Source: Arcobacter sp.
Lineage (GTDB): Bacteria; Campylobacterota; Campylobacteria; Campylobacterales; Arcobacteraceae
Length of the DNA: 36,377 nt
NCBI GenBank assembly: GCA_015663165.1
Contig: DQSS01000257.1
Coordinates: forward strand, 1-36,377
Direction of reading: 5' to 3'
Shown here: positions 17,684 through 25,975 of the stretch, in pieces
Layout: each line of letters opens with the position of its first letter
How positions within the stretch are numbered: position 1 is the first letter of the stretch
Made by a program: the position numbers and the translations under genes
The notes under the pieces: model-generated
Seen by the model: the letters and a program-made list of their open reading frames with translations, nothing else
Database searches by the model: none
What the model was told of the DNA's origin: nothing

Positions 17684-18910
17684 TTACTTTATTTCTTTTT
17701 TTTCAAACGATGTTATTGCAACTAGCGCTGGCCATAATAGTAAGAATACCCATGCCGCAATTAGTCCAATAGTACTAAACATACCTGATGGAGGTACTTT
17801 ACCCATTACTGATAATACAATTAAGTCAAGTAATAATATCCAGAACCATATGAAGAATAATCCTCTTCTATGTGCAGGGATAGCATTAGGACTTCTATCT
17901 AGGAAAGGTAATAACATAAAGATAACTTGAGAGAAACCAAATGCCATTAAACCAACATCCTTAGAGAAAGGTCTTAAAATTTCATATGACCATAAGAAAT
18001 ACCACTCAGGGTAAATATGTGCAGGAGTTTTAAGTCCATTAGCCATATCAAAGTTCACTGGATCCATTGCAAAATTGAAATGGTAGAAAACTAGATAAAA
18101 GAAGAAGAATAAGAAGAAAGCCATAACCATAAAGTCTTTAGATAAGAAATCCCATTGGAATCTAATAACTTTAGCTTCTTTTGTATTTCCAGCTAAATAT
18201 TTAGCAGCTTCTTCATCGAAATCAATAATTTCACCTTCTTGGTTGTTTACGTGTGGAATTCTCAAAGATCCAAAGTGAAGTACAATTACACCAATAATTG
18301 CTAATGGTAATAAGAATACGTGTAACATAAAGAATCTAGTAAGGTAAGCATCACCAGGAACATAATCCCCTCTAATCCACTCAACAACACCATTTAATTC
18401 TAAAGAACCCATAGAGAATAAGTTAGTAATAACCATTCCAGCCCAGTAAGACATTTGTCCCCATGGTAACATATAACCAGAGAAAGCTTCAGCAGAAAAA
18501 GTTACAAATAATAACATTCCTGAAATCCAAATCATCTCTCTACCTTGCTTATAAGAACCATAATAGATACCTGTAAACATGTGGATGTATATTAGTAAGA
18601 ATACAACAGAAGCTGCAACTCCATGAATATGTCTAAATAACCAACCATAACCAACTTCTTGCATGATTGTGTAGTTTACACTATCAAACGCTAAGTTTAC
18701 ATCTGGTTTATAATACATTGTAAGGAAGATTCCAGATATTAAAAGAAATCCAAATACAACTGCAAGAATCATACCCATTGCCCATAAAAAGTTTATGTTT
18801 TTTGGAATCCAGTATTCAGTTGCCATTACTCTATTTAAAGTTCTAACACCTAATCTGTCATCTAACCATTGTTCACTAAATGGTCTAGCATTTTCGTCAA
18901 ATTTTGCCAT
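17684..18910 (-). CDS. petB: Cytochrome b subunit of the bc1 complex
   Basis: Membrane subunit carrying both b haems and the quinol oxidation and reduction sites. It is a single full-length protein of 408 residues, not split into b6 and subunit IV. Haem ligands are H96 and H110 (14 apart) in helix B, and H197 and H212 (15 apart) in helix D. The PEWY motif of the Qo site is present (PEWYFLWSYEILRPF), as is the SGYMLPWGQM segment. About eight to nine membrane helices are evident. It lies 10 bp after petA and 13 bp before petC. Confidence 0.97.
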   Translation of the reverse strand: MAKFDENARPFSEQWLDDRLGVRTLNRVMATEYWIPKNINFLWAMGMILAVVFGFLLISGIFLTMYYKPDVNLAFDSVNYTIMQEVGYGWLFRHIHGVAASVVFLLIYIHMFTGIYYGSYKQGREMIWISGMLLFVTFSAEAFSGYMLPWGQMSYWAGMVITNLFSMGSLELNGVVEWIRGDYVPGDAYLTRFFMLHVFLLPLAIIGVIVLHFGSLRIPHVNNQEGEIIDFDEEAAKYLAGNTKEAKVIRFQWDFLSKDFMVMAFFLFFFFYLVFYHFNFAMDPVNFDMANGLKTPAHIYPEWYFLWSYEILRPFSKDVGLMAFGFSQVIFMLLPFLDRSPNAIPAHRRGLFFIWFWILLLDLIVLSVMGKVPPSGMFSTIGLIAAWVFLLLWPALVAITSFEKKEIK

Positions 18911-18920
18911 CTAATTCTCC

Positions 18921-19472
18921 TTACGCTTTAGGATCTAATTCTACTTTTCCAAGTAGACCAGATTCTTTCATTTTATTATACGCTTCACCAGCTTCACCAA
19001 GTATAAGGCTATTTCCATCAACTTTAAATGGTGGAATTAACATTGGTAGTGGAGCAGGAAGTCTTGTATTTATACCAGATGTATCAAACTCAGCACCGTG
19101 ACAAGCACAAGCAAATTTATTTTTTGCTTTTTTATATGCTGGAATACAACCTAAGTGCGTACACAAACCAATACATACTAAAAATCTACTATCTCCAATG
19201 ATAACATCTCTTGATTTAGCGTTGTTAGATTCTTTTGCTACCATAGCAGCAGATTTTTTGATGATAAACACAGGTTTACCTCTCCATTTGTCAGTGTACA
19301 ACTTATCCTCTTCCATAACTGATACATCAACTACAGTTGAACCTGCAGCTTTAACACTTGGAAGTGGATCCCAAGCAGCTTTCATACCAGCTAATGCGTA
19401 AACACCACCAACGGCAGCACACGCACCAAATGCAATTCCCATTGCATCTCGTCTTTTCATTTCTTGAGACAT
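18921..19472 (-). CDS. petA: Rieske iron-sulfur subunit of the bc1 complex
   Basis: The [2Fe-2S] protein moving electrons from quinol at the Qo site to the cytochrome c subunit. Rieske boxes: C104-T-H106-L-G-C109 and C122-A-C124-H125-G. Ligands are C104, H106, C122 and H125, and the disulfide is C109-C124. The N-terminus has a twin-arginine-like signal (MKRRDAMGIAFG), followed by a hydrophobic helix that should stay as anchor. The PPF hinge-side loop (LIPPFKVDG) near the C-terminus fits the family. It is the first gene of petABC with a TATAAT 32 bp upstream. Confidence 0.96.
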   Translation of the reverse strand: MSQEMKRRDAMGIAFGACAAVGGVYALAGMKAAWDPLPSVKAAGSTVVDVSVMEEDKLYTDKWRGKPVFIIKKSAAMVAKESNNAKSRDVIIGDSRFLVCIGLCTHLGCIPAYKKAKNKFACACHGAEFDTSGINTRLPAPLPMLIPPFKVDGNSLILGEAGEAYNKMKESGLLGKVELDPKA

Positions 19473-19504
19473 ACTTATTCCTTTTTTTCAAATTTTAACT
19501 TTAC

Positions 19505-19510
19505 ATTATA
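19505..19510 (-). promoter_or_regulatory. Putative -10 box for petABC
   Basis: Minus-strand TATAAT (in ACAATATAATG) 32 bp upstream of the petA ATG, in the 104-bp gap after the antiporter gene. There is no consensus -35, and no terminator is evident between the antiporter gene and this box, so read-through into petABC is possible. Confidence 0.42.
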
Positions 19511-19576
19511 TTGTTTTATTACTTAAAGAGATATAACTTATATTAATTTTAAGGTTAATTTATGTTTATGGTAACA

Positions 19577-21340
19577 CTATGCTTCTATTTGTATATTGTT
19601 TTTACTATTTTTTGCTTTGTCTAGGGCTTCATTTAGTTTTTCTAAAAGCGTTGTGTAGTTATCTTCATCTGAAATTTGGCTAATTCCTAAATGTAACTTA
19701 GTAGATGAATCAATTTTAGTATGAAAATTTTCATCTATTTTTTGTGCTAAAATTAATGCACCACTTAATGATGTGTTTGAAGTAAGTATGATTAGTTTGT
19801 TGTCATTTTTTATACCAAAATAATCATTTGTTCTAATCATATTTTTGATTATATTACCAAGTATTTTATATGTAAGTTTATCATAGTTTGAATTGTTTGT
19901 ATCTATAAGTATACATGAAAATTCTGTTTTATATCTGCGTGATCTTTGAATCTCTTTTTCCATTATATCTTCTATAAATGTTTGAGTATATGCACCAGTT
20001 GTAAAGTCTTTTTCTATTAAGTCAATTAGATTCTTTTTTGAAATTGTATTTGAAGAATGGCTATCTTGAAGTTCAATATCATTTTTATATTCTTTAGAAT
20101 AAACCTTTATATGTAGCATCAATAAAATTGTATAAATAAATGTTGATAATAAAACATTACCAATTATGATAGCTTCAAATACCTCTTTATATATAAAAGT
20201 TTGAGGTAAAGAATGAACCATAATAATAGCTAAAGCACCTTTTGTACCAGAAAGGCTAAGGGCAAATATCCATCTATTTGGAAGAGAAAGTTTTTTTATC
20301 ATTGTAAATACTGCAAAATATCTAATAATAGATGTGATTAAAAATACAATTAATATCTCTTGATAGTATGTAAAAAGTAACTCTATATCTATAATATTTG
20401 CAACTATCATAAATACAATAGCATTTGCAAATATTCCTATAAATTCTGATTCTTTTTTATATTCTCTAAAATTCTTTTTTGTAAGTGCAGGTACTTTTTT
20501 CAGTAAAGTAAGAAGCGGTGGTTCTGTTTTATTAAAATATGAGTTTATATTTTCTTCTTGATTTGTTGAAATATCTTTTGCAATTAGATATTTAAATGTT
20601 AAAACTGATGTAACTATAGAAAGTATTCCAGCAATATTAAAATGCTCAGCAGTCATAAATGATATTATAACAATAAGGTAAATAACTAAAAATTGATCAA
20701 ATGAATTTTTTAATATTTTTATGGTGTAGTATCCAATATATGCTATAAATATACCAATAAAAGTAGATAAGAATAGTACTTTTATTAAAGTAGTATTTAA
20801 ATCTAAGATATTAATTTCTCCACTTGAAATCATAGGTAATGCAACAAAATAGTAAATTATAAGGGCTGTTACATCATTAAATAATGATTCTGATTCTGCA
20901 TATATTTTTAGTTTTTCAGGTAATTTAAACTTTGACATGATACTTGCAACAGTAATTGCATCAGTTGCCATAAGCATAGAAAATAAAGCGATAAGCATAC
21001 CAATACTAAATGAATATTGAGGTAATAAATAAGGAGTAACAAATATAGCTATACTAATAGATACAATAACAGCTACAAAAGCTAAATAAATAATTTCTTT
21101 ATAGTGTTTTTTAAGTTCATTGCTAGATATATTTAAAATATCAGGTAATAAAATAACAGGAAGCATCAAATACAATATCTCATCAAAGTTATCATTTGAA
21201 ATACTTAATAGTTCAGGGTAAACATAAGATAAAACAAAAGAAAATACAATAAGAGTAAGAGTTGATGGAATTTTTGTAGCAGTCTCTACTATTCTTGATA
21301 GTATTATAAAGATAAGTAAAATTGTAAACAACAATAGCAC
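19577..21340 (-). CDS. CPA-type cation/proton antiporter with degenerate GGDEF-like C-terminal domain
   Basis: 587 residues in two parts. Residues 1 to about 410 form about 12 membrane helices of the monovalent cation:proton antiporter (NhaP/Kef-like) family. They carry MATDAITVASIM (124-135), ESESLFNDVTALI (149-161), which contains the transport-type ND, and LSGTKGALAI (363-372). After a cytosolic linker, residues about 438-587 resemble a diguanylate cyclase domain: DFTTGAYTQTFIEDIMEKEIQRSRRYKTEFSCILID looks like its N-terminal half. The GGDEF signature position reads KNDNKLII, however, so catalysis is unlikely. The start is GTG, 2 bp after the preceding radical SAM gene stop, with a distant GAGGA. 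A regulatory or dimerising role for the tail is inferred. Confidence 0.85.
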   Translation of the reverse strand: MLLLFTILLIFIILSRIVETATKIPSTLTLIVFSFVLSYVYPELLSISNDNFDEILYLMLPVILLPDILNISSNELKKHYKEIIYLAFVAVIVSISIAIFVTPYLLPQYSFSIGMLIALFSMLMATDAITVASIMSKFKLPEKLKIYAESESLFNDVTALIIYYFVALPMISSGEINILDLNTTLIKVLFLSTFIGIFIAYIGYYTIKILKNSFDQFLVIYLIVIISFMTAEHFNIAGILSIVTSVLTFKYLIAKDISTNQEENINSYFNKTEPPLLTLLKKVPALTKKNFREYKKESEFIGIFANAIVFMIVANIIDIELLFTYYQEILIVFLITSIIRYFAVFTMIKKLSLPNRWIFALSLSGTKGALAIIMVHSLPQTFIYKEVFEAIIIGNVLLSTFIYTILLMLHIKVYSKEYKNDIELQDSHSSNTISKKNLIDLIEKDFTTGAYTQTFIEDIMEKEIQRSRRYKTEFSCILIDTNNSNYDKLTYKILGNIIKNMIRTNDYFGIKNDNKLIILTSNTSLSGALILAQKIDENFHTKIDSSTKLHLGISQISDEDNYTTLLEKLNEALDKAKNSKNNIQIEA

Positions 21341-21342
21341 GA

Positions 21343-22299
21343 TTAGTAGATTAAATCCTCTTTTAATAGTGCTTGTTTTATGTTATACATTTGTCTATGT
21401 TTATCGTTACACCACATAGGCGATAGCAAAGAATCATCACTTATACCTGCAGTAACTCTTGAAATAGATACATTATCTGGTAACATCTTTATAGATTTTA
21501 CTAAAGTATCAAGATATAGTTCTTCACTTATTGGAGTAAATTTACCATCTGTATAGTCTTTTGTTAATATTGTATTTTTTACAACATATAAAGGATGGAA
21601 TTTTATAGAATCTAAATTTAATTTTAAAGATTCTTCTACACTTTTTAGCATCATTTCTTGGTCTTCATCAGGTAAACCAAATATCATATGACCACAAACT
21701 AACAAATTTCTTTTTTTAGTTTTTTCAATCCACTCCACAATATTTGCAAAGTCATGACCACGATTTATTTTTTTTAAAGTACTATCATAAACAGTTTGAA
21801 TTCCATATTCAATCCAAATCTCTTTTGTTTGATTTAGTTCTTCTAAATAATCTAAAATTTCATCAGTAATACTATCAGTTCTTGTTCCAATACTAAGTCC
21901 TACAACATTATCAAAACTTAGTGCTTTTTCATATAAAGCTTTTAATGTTTCAATTGGAGCATAAGTATTTGTAAATGATTGAAAATATACTATAAACTTT
22001 TTTGCACCAAATTTATTTTGTAGTGTTTCTTTAGTATTTTCAAACTGTGTTTGAAGTTGTAATAGTTGATTTCCAAGCATTGGATTTTGCGGGTTTGATG
22101 GATGTAATTTAAAATCAGATTTTTTTTCTTTTTGTAAATTTGGAGCAAATGAGTCATTTTCACAAAATGTACAACCACCTTTTGCAACAGTACCATCTAT
22201 ATTTGGACAAGTAAAACCAGAAATACTAATAGGGATTTTATATACTTTTTCTCCATATTTCTTTTTCCAATATCTACCTATTGTATTTAATTCTTTCAA
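21343..22299 (-). CDS. Radical SAM protein of the YhcC/TIGR01212 family
   Basis: Elp3-like radical SAM protein of unknown reaction. The cluster cysteines are C31, C43 and C46 (CPNIDGTVAKGGCTFC), the spacing C-x11-C-x2-C typical of the YhcC/YtqA group. Family features include YFQSFTNTYAP, GLSIGTRTDS, WIEYGIQT, RGHDF and HMIFGLPDE. The 318-residue length is normal. The start is TTG at 22297-22299 with AAGG upstream, 10 bp after the purF stop. It is presumably cotranscribed with purF and the antiporter. Family membership is secure; the substrate is not established from sequence. Confidence 0.9.
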   Translation of the reverse strand: MKELNTIGRYWKKKYGEKVYKIPISISGFTCPNIDGTVAKGGCTFCENDSFAPNLQKEKKSDFKLHPSNPQNPMLGNQLLQLQTQFENTKETLQNKFGAKKFIVYFQSFTNTYAPIETLKALYEKALSFDNVVGLSIGTRTDSITDEILDYLEELNQTKEIWIEYGIQTVYDSTLKKINRGHDFANIVEWIEKTKKRNLLVCGHMIFGLPDEDQEMMLKSVEESLKLNLDSIKFHPLYVVKNTILTKDYTDGKFTPISEELYLDTLVKSIKMLPDNVSISRVTAGISDDSLLSPMWCNDKHRQMYNIKQALLKEDLIY

Positions 22300-22309
22300 T
22301 TTTCTAACC

Positions 22310-23665
22310 TTATGTTACGAAGTAATCGCCATCAAAACTTACAAGTGAATATTTTGTTTCTCTACCTAATGCACCTTTTAAGTCATCAATAGATAAATAT
22401 TCTAAAGAATCAGCTTCAATATATTCTTGAACTTCTTCTTTAGTTTTCATTGCATTAATTAGTTCTTCTTTTGTTGGTGTATCAATACCATAAAAACAAG
22501 GATGTTTAATCATAGGAGAGGCAACTCTAAAGTGTACTTCTGCAGCACCTGCATTTTTAAGCATTCTTACTATTCTTTTACTTGTAGTTCCTCTTACAAC
22601 ACTATCATCAATAACAACTAATCTTTTACCTGCAATTAAAGATTTCATAGGAGAAAGTTTCATTTTTACTTTCATATTTCTCATTGCTTGTGTTGGTTCT
22701 ATAAATGTTCTACCAACATAATGATTTCTTATTATTCCAAGTTCAAAAGGAATTCCAGATTCTTTAGCATAACCTAATGCTGAAGGTACCCCACTATCAG
22801 GAACTGGTATTACCATATCAAATTGTTCTTTTGGATTTGTTTCATTTGAAGCAAGGACTTTACCCATAGCTTCTCTTGCAGCATATACATTTTTACCATC
22901 TATATCACTATCTGGTCTTGCAAAATAAATATATTCAAATGCACATGGTCTAAACTCTTTTGTATCATCTAACATAAGTGATTCTGGTTCTTCAAAATCT
23001 TTAGAAAATATTAACATCTCTCCAGGTTTTACATCTCTAATGAACTCTGCATCTACAAGGTCAAAACAACATGTTTCACTTGCTATTATCCAACCACCTG
23101 ACTTTAGCTTACCAAGACTAAGAGGTCTAATTCCATGAGGATCTCTTATTACAAATAATTTACTTCTACTTTGAATTATAAAGTTATATGCACCTTTTAG
23201 TTTTGGTAATGACTTTGTAATTCTATCTCTTAATTTGTCTGCACTTGACTTTGCAATAAGGTGAATTAAGTTTTCAGTATCCATACCTGTTTGAAAGATT
23301 GAACCTTCATCAATAAGTCTATTTCTTACTTCATCTTTATTTGTTAAGTTACCATTATGAACTATAGATATTTCACCTAGTTTATATTTTGCTTGAATAG
23401 GTTGTGCATCAAAAACTGAGTCACTTCCTGCTGTTGAGTATCTATTATGACCAATAGCCATATTTCCTTTTAATACTTTAAAAGCTGCTTCATCAAAAAC
23501 ATCTCTAACAAAACCTCTATTCTTAACAGTAACTATTTTTTTACTATCATTACCACCAGCACTGATTCCAGTTGCTTCGTGACCTCTATGTTGCATTGCA
23601 AATAATGCAGCTGATGCTAACTTTGCAGCATCTTCGTTTCCATATATTCCTACTATTGCACACAT
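22310..23665 (-). CDS. purF: Amidophosphoribosyltransferase
   Basis: First committed step of purine synthesis, making phosphoribosylamine from PRPP and glutamine. The N-terminal nucleophile is C2 directly after Met (MCAIVGIYG), so no propeptide is needed. Glutaminase motifs GHNRYST and GNLTN follow. The PRPP loop VVIDDSVVRGTT is in the C-terminal domain. Of the four cysteines that hold a [4Fe-4S] cluster in the Bacillus enzyme, the two in RPCAFEYIYF and KHPCFYGID are conserved. The C-terminal Cys pair is replaced (YSLVSFDGD), so no cluster is expected. It lies 1 bp after dapB. Confidence 0.96.
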   Translation of the reverse strand: MCAIVGIYGNEDAAKLASAALFAMQHRGHEATGISAGGNDSKKIVTVKNRGFVRDVFDEAAFKVLKGNMAIGHNRYSTAGSDSVFDAQPIQAKYKLGEISIVHNGNLTNKDEVRNRLIDEGSIFQTGMDTENLIHLIAKSSADKLRDRITKSLPKLKGAYNFIIQSRSKLFVIRDPHGIRPLSLGKLKSGGWIIASETCCFDLVDAEFIRDVKPGEMLIFSKDFEEPESLMLDDTKEFRPCAFEYIYFARPDSDIDGKNVYAAREAMGKVLASNETNPKEQFDMVIPVPDSGVPSALGYAKESGIPFELGIIRNHYVGRTFIEPTQAMRNMKVKMKLSPMKSLIAGKRLVVIDDSVVRGTTSKRIVRMLKNAGAAEVHFRVASPMIKHPCFYGIDTPTKEELINAMKTKEEVQEYIEADSLEYLSIDDLKGALGRETKYSLVSFDGDYFVT

Positions 23666-23666
23666 A

Positions 23667-24440
23667 TTATAATCCTAAACAATCATTGATACTATAAAGA
23701 TCAGGTTTTTGGTTTACTAACCAAACAGCAGCTTTTATAGCACCTTTTGAAAATGTATTTCTTGAAGTTGCTGTATGGTTAAGTTCTATAAACTCACCAT
23801 CATTATAGAATCCAGCAGTATGTCTCCCAACAATATCTCCACCTCTTAAACTCATAACAGCAATTTCATCTTTAGTTCTCGCCCCAATGATTCCATCTCT
23901 TCCTGAAACTCTAACTTTATCAAGGTCAAGGTCTCTAGCATCAGCAGCATGTTCAGCTAATGTAAGAGCTGTACCACTTGGAGAGTCTACTTTATGCCTA
24001 TGGTGTTGCTCAACAATTTCACAATCGAAATCAGCTAAAGCTTTTGAAGCAAGGTGTACAAGCTTATTTAACACAGCAACCCCTAAACTCATATTTGTAG
24101 CATAAAGAATAGGAGCTACCTTTGAAGCTTCTATAAGTAAGTTTTTTTGATGTTCAGAAAAACCAGTTGTAGCAATCACAAGTGGTGTTGCTGAATTTTC
24201 TTTTATGATAGTTGTTAATAATTCTTCAGTTGCAACAGGTGCAGAAAAATCAATAATAACATCAGATGAATCAATCATTGTCTTCATATCATTTGTAACA
24301 ATCGCATCTTTTGGTAGAGTTTTTGTTAGTTCATCAAAAACATGAACAGCACCAACACAAGCAAATTCGTTATTTTCTAAATCATCAATAAGTAAAGATC
24401 CAACTCTACCTGTACTTCCTAAAATTCCAACTTTTAACAT
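23667..24440 (-). CDS. dapB: 4-hydroxy-tetrahydrodipicolinate reductase
   Basis: Reduces hydroxy-tetrahydrodipicolinate in the lysine/meso-diaminopimelate pathway. The nucleotide-binding loop is GILGSTGRVG (5-14). The catalytic motif EQHHRHKVDSPSGTA gives the general acid H146 and K150. Other family segments are ATTGFSEHQ and ATNMSLGVAVL. Length 257 is typical. An AAGGA site precedes the ATG. It lies between trxB (18 bp) and purF (1 bp), an arrangement of unrelated pathways often seen in Campylobacterota operons. Confidence 0.96.
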   Translation of the reverse strand: MLKVGILGSTGRVGSLLIDDLENNEFACVGAVHVFDELTKTLPKDAIVTNDMKTMIDSSDVIIDFSAPVATEELLTTIIKENSATPLVIATTGFSEHQKNLLIEASKVAPILYATNMSLGVAVLNKLVHLASKALADFDCEIVEQHHRHKVDSPSGTALTLAEHAADARDLDLDKVRVSGRDGIIGARTKDEIAVMSLRGGDIVGRHTAGFYNDGEFIELNHTATSRNTFSKGAIKAAVWLVNQKPDLYSINDCLGL

Positions 24441-24458
24441 TCTATTCCTTCTTTTTTA

Positions 24459-25388
24459 CTATTGTAAATATGCAATTGCACTAATTCCAGCCATCGCACC
24501 ATCACCTGCTGCACAAACTACTTGCTTTGGAGCATCTATTCTTATATCACCTGCTGCAAATAATCCAGACAGTGAAGTTCTCATTTTTAAATCAACTATA
24601 ACTTCTCCTGATTCATTTGTATCACATATAAAAGAACCATCTTCATTTTGTAAAGTTTGATTTAATACATCTCTTCCTACAAATATAAATGCACCTAAAA
24701 CATCAAGTGTTTTTGTTTCATTTGTATCTTTAGATTTTACTATTATACCAGTAACTCCACTTGCATCACCAATTATCTCTTCAGTTGTATGGTTAAGTAT
24801 TTGTATGATATTTTTATGTTTGTTTAGTTTTTCAACTTCATGTGGAGAAGCTCTAAATTTATCTCTTCTATGCACAATATAAACTGTTTTACAAATATTT
24901 GCTAAAAATATTGCTTCTTCAACAGCAGTATCACCACCACCTATAACTGCAACATCTTTACCTTTGTAGAAAAAACCATCACATGTAGCACAAGTACTAA
25001 CACCTCTACCAAAAAAATCAGATTCACCTTTTATGTTAGATGATTTAGGAACACTTCCTGTAGCTATTAGAACGCACTTAGATTCTACAGTTTCACCATT
25101 TACAAGTGTAATATTGAAAATATCGTTATTTTTAGATATTTTTGTTATTTCATTCATATTATGTTTTAAACCAAATCTTTGACATTGTTCAGGCCATTTT
25201 TCCATTAGGTCTAATCCTGTAACTACTTCAAGTTGTCCTGGATAATTTTCTATTTCACTACTTTGAGTTATTTGACCACCAGGTAGTCCTTTTTCAAACA
25301 TAGTAACATTTGCTAATCCACCTCTTGTAGCATATAGTCCAGCTGTAAGTCCAGCAGGTCCTCCTCCAATGATTGCAAAATCTAACAT
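24459..25388 (-). CDS. trxB: Thioredoxin-disulfide reductase
   Basis: FAD flavoprotein that reduces thioredoxin with NADPH. The FAD motif [13 protein letters not shown] is at the N-terminus. The redox-active CATC is C133/C136, the NADPH loop [10 protein letters not shown] starts at about 150, and the C-terminal FAD motif is GLFAAGDIR. Length 309 is typical. An AAGGA site precedes the ATG. It follows trxA by 115 bp with a hairpin terminator between them, so it may be transcribed partly by read-through and partly from its own promoter. Confidence 0.96.
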   Translation of the reverse strand: MLDFAIIGGGPAGLTAGLYATRGGLANVTMFEKGLPGGQITQSSEIENYPGQLEVVTGLDLMEKWPEQCQRFGLKHNMNEITKISKNNDIFNITLVNGETVESKCVLIATGSVPKSSNIKGESDFFGRGVSTCATCDGFFYKGKDVAVIGGGDTAVEEAIFLANICKTVYIVHRRDKFRASPHEVEKLNKHKNIIQILNHTTEEIIGDASGVTGIIVKSKDTNETKTLDVLGAFIFVGRDVLNQTLQNEDGSFICDTNESGEVIVDLKMRTSLSGLFAAGDIRIDAPKQVVCAAGDGAMAGISAIAYLQ

Positions 25389-25450
25389 TTTTAGTCCTTA
25401 TTTATATTCATAAAAAAATATTTTGTATTGAAATTTTTTCATATAAACAT

Positions 25451-25482
25451 AAAAAGGCTAGGCATAAATATACCTAACCTTT
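25451..25482 (-). terminator. Probable terminator between trxA and trxB
   Basis: Imperfect inverted repeat AAAGG-c-TAGG / CCTA-a-CCTTT (25453-25462 with 25473-25482): nine pairs with one internal mismatch and a 10-nt loop. On the minus strand it ends in CCTTTTTATG, a short U run. It lies 21 bp beyond the trxA stop. It is likely leaky, giving more trxA than trxB transcript. Confidence 0.6.
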
Positions 25483-25503
25483 AAATTGTTGTTAAATAAA
25501 CTC

Positions 25504-25821
25504 TTATAATAAAGCGTTTAATTTATCAGCAAATGCTTGCTTAGAAGAAGCACCAACCATAGTTTCAACAACTTCACCATCTTTCATTAAAAGAATAGTT
25601 GGTATTGATCTTACACCAAATTTAGTTGAAAGTTCTGCTTGCTCATCTGTGTTTACTTTACAGATTGCTGCTTTACCATCAAAGTCTTCAGCTAATTCTT
25701 CAATTACTGGAGCAATCATTCTACAAGGACCACACCAAGGAGCCCAGAAATCTACCAGTGCGATACCTTTGCTTACTGTTGCTTCAAAATTTTCTTCTGT
25801 TAATTCTATATATTTTCCCAT
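25504..25821 (-). CDS. trxA: Thioredoxin
   Basis: Cytosolic protein-disulfide reductant, 105 residues. The active site is WCGPC (C30, C33) in the usual DFWAPWCGPC context, with the cis-proline in RSIPTILLMKDG and the GAxSKxxF end (GASSKQAFADKLN). It is the first gene of the unit running to trxB, its cognate reductase, and beyond. A TATAAT lies 28 bp upstream. Confidence 0.97.
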   Translation of the reverse strand: MGKYIELTEENFEATVSKGIALVDFWAPWCGPCRMIAPVIEELAEDFDGKAAICKVNTDEQAELSTKFGVRSIPTILLMKDGEVVETMVGASSKQAFADKLNALL

Positions 25822-25848
25822 TTTCTTTCCTTAATTTATATTTTAAAG

Positions 25849-25854
25849 ATTATA
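25849..25854 (-). promoter_or_regulatory. Putative -10 box for trxA
   Basis: Minus-strand TATAAT (CATATAAT) 28 bp upstream of the trxA ATG in the divergent trxA/alaS region. No clear -35 is seen. Confidence 0.42.
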
Positions 25855-25948
25855 TGAAACTTTGACTTTAATGAAGCTTGAATGATAAAATTAAACTCAA
25901 TAAATTATACACAAACAATTTATCAGTATTTTTTAGCTAAAATCACGA

Positions 25949-25954
25949 TATAAA
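25949..25954 (+). promoter_or_regulatory. Putative -10 box for alaS
   Basis: TATAAA 22 bp upstream of the alaS ATG, giving a leader of only about 15 nt. It is one of several AT-rich candidates, and position is the only support. Confidence 0.3.
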
Positions 25955-25975
25955 TTAAAAAATGGACAATATAAA

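Noticed and set aside
25626-25865. Two overlapping plus-strand ORFs antisense to trxA
   Set aside because: Mirror frames of thioredoxin codons; no independent signals.
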